A stretch of 26,730 nt of DNA from Gammaproteobacteria bacterium (GCA_003561495.1 PWWM01000024.1:1-26730), one strand, 5' to 3'; shown: positions 1-9,973, counted from the first letter of the stretch. The notes: generated by a model not told the origin, from the sequence alone. Translations and numbers: made by a program.

Positions 1-2
1 AT

Positions 3-3000
3 TACGGCCATGGCGGCGTCCGTGAGTCGGCCGCCTCGATCAACAGCTACATCGTCGAGCACGTCGCGGGCCTGGAGGAAATCGAGCAAGGCACTTCATG
101 CGGTTTCATGGATCCCTGCGGTGATGGCGGACCGGCGACCGAAGCCGAGCTGCGCTTCATCCGGGAAATCGTCGTCGCACCTGATGGCACGATTTTTCTG
201 GCCGAAATCGATGGCACTCGAATTCGCCGCATTGATGCGCAGACCGGAATCATCGAGACCTATGCCGGTGTCGGTTCGTTCACCGATCTGTGGACCGATT
301 TCGAGGAAAACGAATGTGTTTGGGGCAAAGGTGAGCTGTGCGGCGATGGTGGGCCGGCCAACGAGGCCTACACCGGCGCCCTGTCCCTGGCGATTGCACC
401 GGATGGCGCGCTGTTGATGGCCGATACTTTTACTACCGGACGGATTCGCCGGGTCGATCCTGAAACCCGAATCATCAGCTCGGTCGTCGGTTATGTCGGT
501 GATGTCGATGTTTGTCCCGCAACCGACAACTGTGGCGACGGTGGCCCGGCGACTGAGGCCGGCCTCGGCATGCCTTACTTCATGGCCGTTTCCCAGGACG
601 GCTCGATCTGGCTCGATCATGGGGCCAGCAGCAGCGTGGTCGACCGGATTCGCCGGGTTGGCCCCGAAGGCCTGATTCACACGGTTCTGGGGCACGGGCG
701 TCCCGGGCACAGCGGCACCAGCTGTACCGGGCCGGTGCCGGCAGAGTTCGATCTGGACTGGTTCTATGACTGTCCGCGCGTGGAGAGTTTCTCGGATTCG
801 CCGATTGCGTTGTCGGAACGTGACTCACTGTATTTCATCACGGTCGGCGGGCCGCCGGGCCAGGCCCTGGGACTGCTCGAGCTGTTGCCCACCGGGGAGC
901 TGCAGGTGCGCGGAGGCTTCCAGCCGGCGGCCAGTTATGGCGCCAACCTGCCCAATGGCGACGGCGGGCTACTCCGTGACGCACCGCTGGGTTCGGGTAC
1001 GGCGATCAATCTTGCCCCCGACAGATCGATGTTGCTCAGCGGGCCGTCTGCGCGGGTTCGAAGGGTCTCGAGCGATGGACTGGTTTCCAGCGTGATGGGC
1101 TATGGCGGCGTGGGGGGGAGTTTCGACCGGGCCGAGGTCGGCGCCTTTGCGATCAACACCAGCTTGCGCGGCGCAACGATTGCTGCCGCCGGGCCCGATG
1201 GCAGCATCTATGTGGTCGAAAATCCCGGATCTCCAACCGGTTTACGGCGCTGGCGTGTCCTTCGCTTGTCACCCCGAGGAGAAGACTTGAGCACCGAGGA
1301 AATTGCCTTTCCGGATGCGAATGGGCGACTGCTCGACGTCTTCAGCCAGAACGGCCGCCACCTTCGGGTGATTTCGGCGCTGACTGGCACGGTCCTGCGC
1401 GAGTTCGAATACGATTCGGCCGGTCGGCTGGCGGCCGTCGTCGATCACACCGGGCCGGATACCACCTTGACGACCCAGATTCTGCGCGACGGCGCGGGCC
1501 GACCAACCGCGATCGTTGCGCCATTTGGCGAGGTCACCGAATTGACCGTTGACGGCCAGGGCTATCTCTCCAGCATCATGAGCCCGGATGGGCACAGCAT
1601 CGACCTGGCCAAGACCGAAGATGGCTTGCTGGCTGCCATCACCGGCGAGCGTAGCGATGCCGTGACCACCTATTCGTTCACTTATGACTCGCTCGGGCAC
1701 CTGCATACGGCTACTGACCCGGACGGCGGCGTGACCAGTCTGGAACAGAGCCATGCATTGAATGAGGTATTGACCGTCATGACTCATCCGGATGCCGGCA
1801 CACGTTCGATTCGAGTCTTGCGTCGTCCCAATGGCGGATTTCGGCGCGAATTGACCGATGAGGCCGGTCTGGTAACGGTGCAGGAAGTTCAGCTGGATGG
1901 TTCCATTCAACAGTTCTATCCGGATGGAACCAGCACCATTTCATGGCGCGCGGCCGACCCGCGCTTCGGGGCAGCCGCGAGCTATGAATCCGAGCGATGG
2001 TTGATGACCGCTGACGAAGATCGCCCGGCGCGCATCACGACGCGCCTCAGAGAAGTGGACCTGGATGGCAACGGAACGCTCGTCACATTGACCGAGCGCC
2101 GCATGGTCGATGGTCGGGAAACGATCGCCGTGTTCGATGCAGCCGATCGGACCTGGACCACCACCACGCCGGAGGGCCGGGTCAGTGTCGCGACGCTGGA
2201 TGCCTGGCATCGGCTGGAACACCTGGATCTGCCCGGCGAGGCGCCGGTGTCCTGGGTTCGGGATCCTCAGGGCCGGGTCGTCTCAGTGATCGAGGGCGAG
2301 GCGGGGCAGGAAAGGATCACCAGCTTTGTCCATGAAGGTGGCCATATCGTCACTCGCACCGATGCGCTCGGCCAGGCCACCCAGGTTGAGCGAGATGCCA
2401 TGGGTCGCAGCCTGAGTCGAACGTTGCCTGATGGCCAGGTGATTTCGATCGAGCGAGACGAGCATGGCAATCTGACCGACATCACGCCGCCCGGTGGCCT
2501 TTCGCATGGTCAGGTATTCGATGATCGCGATCGAATCGCGGCCCATATTGCCCCGGGTGATGCAAACACTACCTACAGCTTCGATACCCATGGCGCCCTG
2601 ACCGATGTACAACGGGCCAATGGCACTGAGTTGATTTACACATGGCAGGACCGGCGCCCGATCGCCCGCAGTGGTGACGCGCTGGGTATTGCGGTCAGCT
2701 TTGACCCGGTGACTGGCCAGCTTGTGCAGGCCACGGCCGATGCCGTCCAGAGCTTTGCTCATGATGGGCTGCTGCTCGAGCGCCTGACGGTTGAACACAG
2801 CCTGGGTAACGAGTTTGATGCCTCGATCGAGATCGACTATGCGTATGACGATGCGTTCCGGCGCATTTCGGAGACCATCGGTGGTTTGAGCATTGCGACC
2901 GAGTTCGACGATGACGGCTTCCCTGTCTTGGTCGGCGAGCAGTCGATCAGCCGCGACCCGGGCAGTGCTTATGTGACCAGCCGGTCGATCGGCGATACAG

Positions 3001-4373
3001 TGGTCAGCTACACCTACGACGACTTTGGCGCGCTGTTGGCGATTACCGCGACTCATGACGGTCTGCCCCTGTTCAGTGAAGCCATTCTCGGTCGGGATGC
3101 ACTGGGCCGGGTGGTCGAGAGAACCGAAACGATCAATGGTTCCACGACCACCTGGAGCTATGGCTATGATCTGGTCGGCAGGCTGGTCGCTGCCGTCGAG
3201 ACGCCGCAGGGCGGGCCGAGCATGGAAAGAAACTATGGCTACGATGCCAACGGCAATCTAGTGAGCGGGCCTGACCTTGCCGTTGGTGTCTATGCCGCTG
3301 ACGATCGCCTGATCGAGTATGCCGGTCGCAGTTACGATCACGATTTGGCCGGGGACCTGACGACGATCACCGACGGCGCCGAGAGCATTGTCTTCAATTA
3401 CGATGCAGCCGGACTGCTGCATTCCCTGATCCTGCCTGACGGCAGTGTGATTGCGCATCGTCATGATGCCGCCGACCGGCGCGTCACCCGCCTGGTGGAT
3501 GACGAGCCTGTCGCGGGCTGGGTTTATGGCACGGGCGCCAGTCCCTTGTTGGAGTTGCAAGCCGATGGCAGCGTTCGGACGCGTTTTGTCTACGCGCTGC
3601 ACCCGGCTACCCCGGACTATGTCATTCATCACGATGACACCTTGCTGGTCGTTCGCGACCATCGCGGCACCCCTCGCATGGTGGTCGATGTCGCTACCGG
3701 CGACATCATGGAACAAATGGTCACCGATGAGTTTGGCGCCATCACCAGCGATCCGAGCGCCTGGACCATTCTGCCGCTGGCTTATCGTGGCGGCATGCAC
3801 GAACCCCATACCGGACTGGTTCGTTTCGGCGCCCGCGACTATGATCCGTCGATCGGCCGCTTCACGACTCGCGACCCGATTCTGTTCAATGGGGGGCAGG
3901 CCAACCTGTTCCTGTTCGCAACCGGCGACCCGGTCAATCGTCATGACCCGTCCGGCCGAGGACCATCGAACCTGATCGACAATGCCGGCAATCTGGCGAT
4001 TGCGAATGATCTTTTCGAAGGGCTGCCGCTGTATGATTCCGGTCATACCGGCAACTTCCTCAGCGTGCTGGATGCTGCGGGTGCCGGCTGGCAGGTTGGT
4101 ACCGGTATCGATCAGATTGGTCAGGGGGATGTGATTGGCGGATCGGCGGATGTCGTTGGCGGTGGCACCAAGCTCGGGGTTGGACTTGCGGCGGCAGCCT
4201 CATCAGGCCCGGCGCTGCCGCTGGCCGTGGCCGGGGGCATTATGTCGGAGTCGATCGATCTGGCGGTCGATTCGATCAAGGCGGCTTCGGAGGGGCGACC
4301 CACGAAGATTGACATCGCGACTGACTACTGGGGCCAGAAACTATTCGGCCTGCCCACCCAGTACAACTGGTGA
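3..4373 (+). CDS. NHL- and YD-repeat Rhs-family surface protein, 5' truncated
   Basis: The frame is open from base 3, and the first ATG (108) falls inside a repeat, so the true start lies upstream of the window. Counting from that ATG, residues 1 to about 330 carry NHL-type propeller repeats marked by CGDGGPATEA/CGDGGPANEA near residues 4, 78 and 142 and a weaker NGDGG copy later, each followed by an APDG strand and an IRR(V/I) strand. From about residue 400 to 1230 there are many YD repeats (YDSAGRL, YDLVGRL, YDANGNL), which in this family form a hollow beta shell. The Rhs core end motif follows: YDPSIGRFTTRDPILF, then DPVNRHDPSG. The last 137 residues are a tail of unknown type. This NHL plus YD-shell order resembles teneurins and bacterial TcC/Rhs proteins. 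It is probably exported, but the export signal is off the window. There is no recognisable immunity gene behind it. Family assignment is strong; toxin activity is not shown. Confidence 0.9.
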   Translation, partial: YGHGGVRESAASINSYIVEHVAGLEEIEQGTSCGFMDPCGDGGPATEAELRFIREIVVAPDGTIFLAEIDGTRIRRIDAQTGIIETYAGVGSFTDLWTDFEENECVWGKGELCGDGGPANEAYTGALSLAIAPDGALLMADTFTTGRIRRVDPETRIISSVVGYVGDVDVCPATDNCGDGGPATEAGLGMPYFMAVSQDGSIWLDHGASSSVVDRIRRVGPEGLIHTVLGHGRPGHSGTSCTGPVPAEFDLDWFYDCPRVESFSDSPIALSERDSLYFITVGGPPGQALGLLELLPTGELQVRGGFQPAASYGANLPNGDGGLLRDAPLGSGTAINLAPDRSMLLSGPSARVRRVSSDGLVSSVMGYGGVGGSFDRAEVGAFAINTSLRGATIAAAGPDGSIYVVENPGSPTGLRRWRVLRLSPRGEDLSTEEIAFPDANGRLLDVFSQNGRHLRVISALTGTVLREFEYDSAGRLAAVVDHTGPDTTLTTQILRDGAGRPTAIVAPFGEVTELTVDGQGYLSSIMSPDGHSIDLAKTEDGLLAAITGERSDAVTTYSFTYDSLGHLHTATDPDGGVTSLEQSHALNEVLTVMTHPDAGTRSIRVLRRPNGGFRRELTDEAGLVTVQEVQLDGSIQQFYPDGTSTISWRAADPRFGAAASYESERWLMTADEDRPARITTRLREVDLDGNGTLVTLTERRMVDGRETIAVFDAADRTWTTTTPEGRVSVATLDAWHRLEHLDLPGEAPVSWVRDPQGRVVSVIEGEAGQERITSFVHEGGHIVTRTDALGQATQVERDAMGRSLSRTLPDGQVISIERDEHGNLTDITPPGGLSHGQVFDDRDRIAAHIAPGDANTTYSFDTHGALTDVQRANGTELIYTWQDRRPIARSGDALGIAVSFDPVTGQLVQATADAVQSFAHDGLLLERLTVEHSLGNEFDASIEIDYAYDDAFRRISETIGGLSIATEFDDDGFPVLVGEQSISRDPGSAYVTSRSIGDTVVSYTYDDFGALLAITATHDGLPLFSEAILGRDALGRVVERTETINGSTTTWSYGYDLVGRLVAAVETPQGGPSMERNYGYDANGNLVSGPDLAVGVYAADDRLIEYAGRSYDHDLAGDLTTITDGAESIVFNYDAAGLLHSLILPDGSVIAHRHDAADRRVTRLVDDEPVAGWVYGTGASPLLELQADGSVRTRFVYALHPATPDYVIHHDDTLLVVRDHRGTPRMVVDVATGDIMEQMVTDEFGAITSDPSAWTILPLAYRGGMHEPHTGLVRFGARDYDPSIGRFTTRDPILFNGGQANLFLFATGDPVNRHDPSGRGPSNLIDNAGNLAIANDLFEGLPLYDSGHTGNFLSVLDAAGAGWQVGTGIDQIGQGDVIGGSADVVGGGTKLGVGLAAAASSGPALPLAVAGGIMSESIDLAVDSIKAASEGRPTKIDIATDYWGQKLFGLPTQYNW

Positions 4374-4419
4374 ACTTATTAACTCCCGTGTCAAGCGAGC
4401 CGGCAGCGGGGCCAAAGGA

Positions 4420-4440
4420 GTTCAACAAAAGTTCAACAAA
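4420..4440. repeat. 10-base direct repeat, two copies
   Basis: GTTCAACAAA occurs at 4420-4429 and again at 4431-4440, one base apart, in the 147-base gap between the Rhs gene and the S74 gene. The gap also has an AAAGGAG run at 4414-4420 with no start codon at usable distance. It could be an operator half-site pair or slipped-strand duplication; nothing else is visible in the gap and no clear promoter or terminator was found. Confidence 0.4.
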
Positions 4441-4520
4441 TCTTCAGGTTTCCGGGTCGTCTCGTGGTTACCATCTACCTCTACTCTATTGCCAGGTGAA
4501 CCGGAAGCGGAGGAAAGAAC

Positions 4521-6239
4521 ATGACGAAACAAATGATTGAATTGTGCCCATGGACAATTCTGCCTGCCCTTCTGTTTGCCTCTATCATTCAGGTGGCATA
4601 TGCGGGGTTTTTCGAACCGGTCTCAGAACGAATCACCTACCAGGGGCACCTGCAGCAGGGCTTGGAGCCTTACAGTGGCAATAGTTTGCCAATGACATTT
4701 CGGCTATGGAATGACGCACTTGGCGGCAGCCAGAGTGGAGACGATATCGTATTGAGCGTTGAAGTCATCGATGGGTTGTTCCAGGTCGAACTCGACTTTG
4801 GAAGCGTGTTTGGTAGTGAAGCCAAGTGGCTGGAAATCGAGATCGACGGTCAAATTCTTGACCCACGCCAACCCATCACGGCCACACCATTGGCGCTCAA
4901 CGCATTGAATGCTTCCTCGGCACCGCTTAGCAGTCGATGGTCGGTGTCGGGCGGCGGGATCCATTACAGCGGCGGCAATGTGGGTGTCGGCACCAGCGTG
5001 CCGGCCAATCGGCTGAGCGTTGCCGGTAATGCGGATATCACCGGAAGCTTTGCTGTCGGTACCGGCACAGGCGGTGATCGCCTGCGCGTGCAATCCGAAA
5101 GCGGCGAGGCCGCCATGCGAGTGATCGTGGGAAATACCACCCGATTCCGCATCTACGGCACTGGTGGCGTCGGCGTCGGCTCCAACATGAACACCAATCC
5201 TCCGCCGGCTGGTGCACTTGCCGTCTCCGGTGCTGTCGGGATCGGCATCAACAACCCCGATGCACGGCTGCACGTTCAAGAGGGTACAAGCGGCACGGGC
5301 CTGATCCTGCCCGGTCTGCGCGTGTTCCAGAATACCGAAAGTCCCAACGTTGTCGGTGGGTCGAGCTCGAACGTGGTGGAGCCAGGGGTCTCGGGAGCAA
5401 CGATTGGTGGTGGCGGGTCAGAAGTAGTCTGGCACACCATCAGTGCCGATTACGCGACGATTGGCGGCGGTATTGACAATTCGGCGACCGGCGAAAGCGC
5501 TACCGTCAGCGGCGGCAACGACAATATCGCCTCCGGCTTGAGCGCTACCGTCAGCGGCGGGCAGCAAAACTTTGCTACCAACAGTTGGGCGACTGTCGGT
5601 GGAGGCAACTTCAACGCGGCTACGGGTCAGTACGCCACTGTCCCCGGCGGGAGGGATAATGCTGCCGCCGGCACATACAGCTTTGCTGCTGGCCGCCGTG
5701 CCAAGGCCGATCATCAGGGATCGTTCGTGCTCGCCGATTCAACCAATGCCGATATTTCCTCGAATCAGGCCAACCGTTTCCAGGCTCGTTTCAGTAATGG
5801 TTACCGGTTGTTTACGAATGCCAACGCTTCACTTGGTGTGCAGGCGCTTGCCAACGCCACGTCGTGGTCATCGATCTCTGATCGCAATGTCAAACGCAAT
5901 ATTGTGCCGGTTGATCCGGTTGATGTCGCCCAGCGTCTGGCCTCGATTCCCATTTCATGGTGGAACTACATCGACGATTCGGCCAACGTGCAGCACATGG
6001 GACCGATGGCGCAGGATTTCCACGCGGCGTTTGGCCTGGGAGCAAGCGAGACCCACATTGCCACACTGGACGCCGACGGCGTTGCGCTGGCGGCCATTCA
6101 GGGAGTCTATCTGCTCGTACAGAAGAAGGATGCCGAGATCGCTGCGCTGCACCGTCGAAATGACGAGCTCGAAGACAGGTTGATGCAACTGGAACAATTG
6201 CTGTACAGCATGAGCGGGACTGCGCAGCCTCGCCCATAG
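4521..6239 (+). CDS. Secreted protein with YadA-head-type repeats and a C-terminal S74 intramolecular chaperone domain
   Basis: The protein has 572 residues. An ATG with a good GGAGGAAAG ribosome site about 5 bases upstream sets the start. Residues 1-28 form a signal peptide (hydrophobic core ILPALLFASIIQ, cleavage after AYA). Residues 36-120 form a beta domain beginning ITYQGHLQQG, common at the N terminus of large bacterial S74 proteins. A glycine-rich region with GVG motifs follows, then about 290-395 hold 15-residue repeats such as ATVSGGNDNIASGLS, like the head repeats of YadA/trimeric adhesins. From about 447 lies the S74 chaperone domain with ISDRNVKRNI, whose Ser and Lys are the expected autocleavage pair, and GPMAQDF. 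A coiled coil at about 535-563 ends it. S74 domains trimerise fibres and cut themselves off; here the signal peptide argues for a cell-surface or released fibre, not a phage tail. Its ligand is unknown. Confidence 0.85.
   Translation: MTKQMIELCPWTILPALLFASIIQVAYAGFFEPVSERITYQGHLQQGLEPYSGNSLPMTFRLWNDALGGSQSGDDIVLSVEVIDGLFQVELDFGSVFGSEAKWLEIEIDGQILDPRQPITATPLALNALNASSAPLSSRWSVSGGGIHYSGGNVGVGTSVPANRLSVAGNADITGSFAVGTGTGGDRLRVQSESGEAAMRVIVGNTTRFRIYGTGGVGVGSNMNTNPPPAGALAVSGAVGIGINNPDARLHVQEGTSGTGLILPGLRVFQNTESPNVVGGSSSNVVEPGVSGATIGGGGSEVVWHTISADYATIGGGIDNSATGESATVSGGNDNIASGLSATVSGGQQNFATNSWATVGGGNFNAATGQYATVPGGRDNAAAGTYSFAAGRRAKADHQGSFVLADSTNADISSNQANRFQARFSNGYRLFTNANASLGVQALANATSWSSISDRNVKRNIVPVDPVDVAQRLASIPISWWNYIDDSANVQHMGPMAQDFHAAFGLGASETHIATLDADGVALAAIQGVYLLVQKKDAEIAALHRRNDELEDRLMQLEQLLYSMSGTAQPRP
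5399..5690 (+). repeat. 45-base coding repeats (15-residue YadA-head type)
   Basis: The coding sequence repeats with a 45-base period, giving units beginning ATIGGG, ATVSGG, ATVSGG, ATVGGG and ATVPGG. Two units share a perfect 20-base stretch at 5496-5515 and 5541-5560, exactly 45 bases apart. Such identity at DNA level points to recent unit duplication and possible copy-number variation between strains. Confidence 0.75.
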
Positions 6240-6243
6240 GCCA

Positions 6244-6312
6244 TCAGAAACGCTCTTGGCGCACGACCCGGCAGTTCAGCCGCCGGACCACTCCAGAGGA
6301 TGCTTGCATCCT
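6244..6312 (-). pseudogene. Possible decayed copy of the sbtB 3' end
   Basis: Read on the minus strand, this stretch ends in NCRVVRQERF followed by a stop; the real sbtB 179 bases away ends DCEVVRRERF followed by a stop. Over 23 residues without gaps I count 9 identities, and the last 33 bases match at 24 positions. Further upstream the similarity disappears and the frame is closed by a stop at 6343. It may be a leftover of a tandem duplication; chance similarity cannot be excluded. The rest of the 183-base gap (6240-6422) shows only a small inverted repeat at 6297-6312 (AGGATG/CATCCT) without a T run. Confidence 0.25.
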
Positions 6313-6422
6313 GCCATACCAGTGTCGCATTGCTGATGGCATTCACCTTGGCCTGGCTGCCATCCGGCACTACCCGGTGCAGGGTCTAGACGTTGGTCAA
6401 TCGGTTCACTGAATTGTGTTTT

Positions 6423-6734
6423 TCAGAATCGCTCACGCCTTACGACCTCGCAGTCACTGACTGAAATGACGCCGACCTGCCGGTGAACGACCTTGAATAC
6501 CGCCTCCAGCACCTGCTCGGCGCGATCGGGCGCGACCAGGCAAAGCACTTTGACCATGCTGTTGGCCACGCCGACTTCACCTTCACGTGACCAGGAGCCG
6601 GTACGGCCGTAACCGCCCATCACCGGCAGGATCGAATACCCTTTGACTCCGGAGTTTTCCAGCGAGCGGCGCAGGATGCGCAGGGCGGGTGTCTCGATAA
6701 GAATCTCGATGCGCTTGGCAGCGTGTGTTTGCAT
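6423..6734 (-). CDS. sbtB: PII-like regulatory protein paired with SbtA (SbtB-like)
   Basis: The product has 103 residues, the normal size for a PII-like protein. The ATG at 6734 is chosen because GGAGG (complement of 6741-6745) lies 6 bases before it, inside the end of sbtA; longer readings of this frame run through sbtA and lack that support. The fold signs are an N-terminal strand KRIEILIETPAL, a short T-loop GGYGRTGSWSREGEV (residues 40-54), a strand VKVLCLVAPDRAEQVLEAV and a final GVISVSDCEVV. SbtB proteins of cyanobacteria bind adenine nucleotides, including cAMP, and control the bicarbonate permease SbtA at the inner membrane. This one lacks the C-terminal Cys-Gly-Pro redox loop found in some cyanobacterial SbtB. 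Immediate placement after sbtA supports the pairing; the ligand is unknown. Confidence 0.75.
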   Translation of the reverse strand: MQTHAAKRIEILIETPALRILRRSLENSGVKGYSILPVMGGYGRTGSWSREGEVGVANSMVKVLCLVAPDRAEQVLEAVFKVVHRQVGVISVSDCEVVRRERF

Positions 6735-6736
6735 GA

Positions 6737-7700
6737 TTAGCCTCCACTCAGCCAGCGGGCCAGCATCAGGTACAGGCTGATGCCCAGCGCCAGGTTGAAG
6801 GGAAAGGTTATGCCCAGTGAAAGAGTCAGGTAAATGGACGGATTGGCCTTGGGCAGGGCCACGCGCATGGCAGCCGGTACGGCGATATAGGATGCCGAGG
6901 CGGTCAGTGTGCCGAGTATGGCCATGCCGCCGGTCGTCAGGCCCAGTGCCCAACCGGTGACAATTCCGATCCCCCCGCCGATGACGGGCATTACAACGCC
7001 GAAGGCGATCAGGCCGGGTCGGAGCAGGTGGGCGCTGTTGCGCAGGCCGCGCCCGGCCACCAGGCCCATGTCGAGCAGAAACAGGCACAGCACGCCCTTG
7101 AACGGCGTGGAAAACAGGCCCTCGACCTCGGCCAGGCGGGCCGGCCCGGTAATCCAGCCGATCAGAAAAGCCCCGAGCAGGAGGACGATCGAACCGTTCA
7201 GGCTGATTTCGCGCCATGGCAGCCCCTCGCCGCCGTTGCTCGACCGTCCTGCCAGCCACAGCGCGGTCAGGATCGCCGGGGCCTCCATCACGGCAGCCAC
7301 GGCCACCAGCCAGCCCTCGAAATAGACGCCCATTGATTGCAACAGCGATGAGGCGGCCACAAAGGTAACAATCGAGATCGATCCGTAATGACCGGCGACG
7401 GCCGCGGCATTGGTCCGATCCAGCCGGGTCATCAGGCGCAGCAAGGCATAGGCCAGCAGGGGAATCAGCGCGGACAACAGGAAACCTGCGATCAACGCCA
7501 ATCCGATCAGCGCCGTCAATCCGGTGGCAGCGATTTCGGCGCCGCCCTTGAGTCCAATGGCAAACAGCAGGTAGATCGACAGCCCCTTGGCAATGGCCTC
7601 GGGAATGCTCAGATTGGATCGAGCCAGCGCGGCAACCAGACCGAGCACAAACGACAGCACGATGGGCGAGAGCAGGTTTTGGCCTGCCAGCGTCAGCGCT

Positions 7701-7708
<8 letters not shown>
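6737..7708 (-). CDS. sbtA: Sodium-dependent bicarbonate permease family protein (SbtA-like)
   Basis: A 323-residue inner-membrane protein with about ten hydrophobic segments, beginning LLSPIVLSFVLGLVAALA. It has the family-typical LFAIGLKGGAEIA near residues 49-61 and SIYLTLSLGITFPFNLALG near the C terminus. Characterised SbtA proteins are Na+/HCO3- symporters of cyanobacteria; many non-cyanobacterial relatives have no tested substrate. The gene starts 8 bases inside hutH (shared bases read ATGGGTGA) and has no clear ribosome site of its own, so its translation probably depends on ribosomes finishing hutH. The stop is 2 bases from the sbtB start. Given this context the substrate could be bicarbonate or another small anion; family membership is secure, substrate is not. 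Confidence 0.85.
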
Positions 7709-9209
<1,501 letters not shown>

Positions 9210-9327
9210 GACCTGTCAAACGCATGAAGTCCCTTAGGGTATCCCGGCAATATTATCAGTTGGGAGACTATTTTGATCCGATCATGGCAGAATGGGACCA
9301 TCGTTTGTTATGTTGGAGCGCCTTACC
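9210..9327. promoter_or_regulatory. Divergent intergenic region of hutH and the NnrU-family gene
   Basis: This 118-base gap must hold start signals for both directions. It contains an AT-rich TATTAT/ATAATA element at 9251-9256 that could serve as a -10 box on the minus strand (TAATAT) but has no good -35 partner, a palindrome CCCTTAGGG at 9231-9239 and a second, TGATCCGATCA, at 9274-9284. Either palindrome might be an operator. I cannot match them to a known hut regulator site. Confidence 0.35.
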
Positions 9328-9900
9328 ATGACCCTGCTGATTCTGGGATTGATCCTGTTTCTCGGTGTGCATTCGCTGCGCATTGTGGCCGAACCGGTTC
9401 GTTCGAGTCTGGTTAGCAGGGTGGGACCCTGGGGATTCAAGGGCTTGTACAGTCTGATCGCCCTGGTTGGTTTCGTGATGATCGTCATGGGCTATGGGCA
9501 GGCCAGAATGGACCCGACCTGGCTTTACCACCCACCGGGCTGGCTTCGACACGTGAACATGCTGCTGATGCTGCTGGTCTTCCCGGCCTTGTTGGCGGCC
9601 TATTTCCCCGGCCGCATCCAGAATATGCTCAAGCACCCCATGCTGGTTGCGGTCAAGGCCTGGGCGCTGGCCCATCTGCTGATCAACGGCACCCTGGCCG
9701 CGGTACTGCTGTTTGGCGGTTTTCTGGTTTGGGCAGTGGTTGATCGCATTTCGGTGGGACGTCGCAGTGCCAGTTCGGATACCCCACAACTTCCCGCCTC
9801 ACCGGTCAATGACATCATTGTCATAGTTGGCGGCCTCGGGCTTTACGCCGCCTTCGCCTTCTGGCTGCACCCGATTCTGTTCGGTGTACCCGTGGTGTGA
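9328..9900 (+). CDS. NnrU-family inner-membrane protein
   Basis: A protein of 190 residues from the third in-frame ATG, preferred because GGAG sits 9 bases upstream and because it starts directly at a membrane segment; the earlier ATGs at 9292 and 9310 would add 12 and 6 residues. Five or so hydrophobic segments are visible, including MTLLILGLILFLGVHSLR, a segment around GLYSLIALVGFVMIVMGYG, MLLMLLVFPALLAAYFPG and LYAAFAFWLHPILFG. The motif HPMLVAVKAWALAHLLING is characteristic of the NnrU family (named for a gene linked to nitrite/nitric oxide reductase expression in Rhodobacter). Relatives, including the carotenoid isomerase-associated 15-cis-zeta-carotene isomerase family, use heme-type histidines. 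No denitrification genes are present here, so the role is open. Confidence 0.8.
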   Translation: MTLLILGLILFLGVHSLRIVAEPVRSSLVSRVGPWGFKGLYSLIALVGFVMIVMGYGQARMDPTWLYHPPGWLRHVNMLLMLLVFPALLAAYFPGRIQNMLKHPMLVAVKAWALAHLLINGTLAAVLLFGGFLVWAVVDRISVGRRSASSDTPQLPASPVNDIIVIVGGLGLYAAFAFWLHPILFGVPVV

Positions 9901-9957
9901 TGAATTGCTTTGGCAGCGCACGCGCACCAGTACTACCCTGGACTGACCTCTGACCCC

Positions 9958-9969
9958 TTGGAGCTCCAA
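9958..9969. other. 12-base perfect palindrome between convergent genes
   Basis: TTGGAGCTCCAA lies in the 73-base gap between the converging ends of the NnrU-family gene and serA, 4 bases from the serA stop. It has no loop and no T run, so it is a poor terminator; it may be chance. Confidence 0.2.
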
Positions 9970-9973
9970 ACCC

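Noticed and set aside
2283..4046. Two long minus-strand frames opposite the Rhs gene
   Set aside because: They follow the codon pattern of the Rhs gene on the other strand and show no conserved motifs.
4521..6239. Prophage tail-spike interpretation of the S74 protein
   Set aside because: There is a clear signal peptide and no phage structural, lysis or integrase gene nearby.
6297..6312. Inverted repeat as terminator between the S74 gene and sbtB
   Set aside because: Stem of six pairs with a tiny loop and no T run on either side; too weak for an intrinsic terminator.
6423..7259. Long minus-strand frame of 278 codons running through sbtA
   Set aside because: Only its last 103 codons encode the PII-like protein; the earlier part is a shadow of sbtA with arginine- and proline-rich low-quality sequence.
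9328..9900. Denitrification locus suggested by the NnrU family
   Set aside because: No nir, nor or nos genes are in the window; the family is broader than denitrification.
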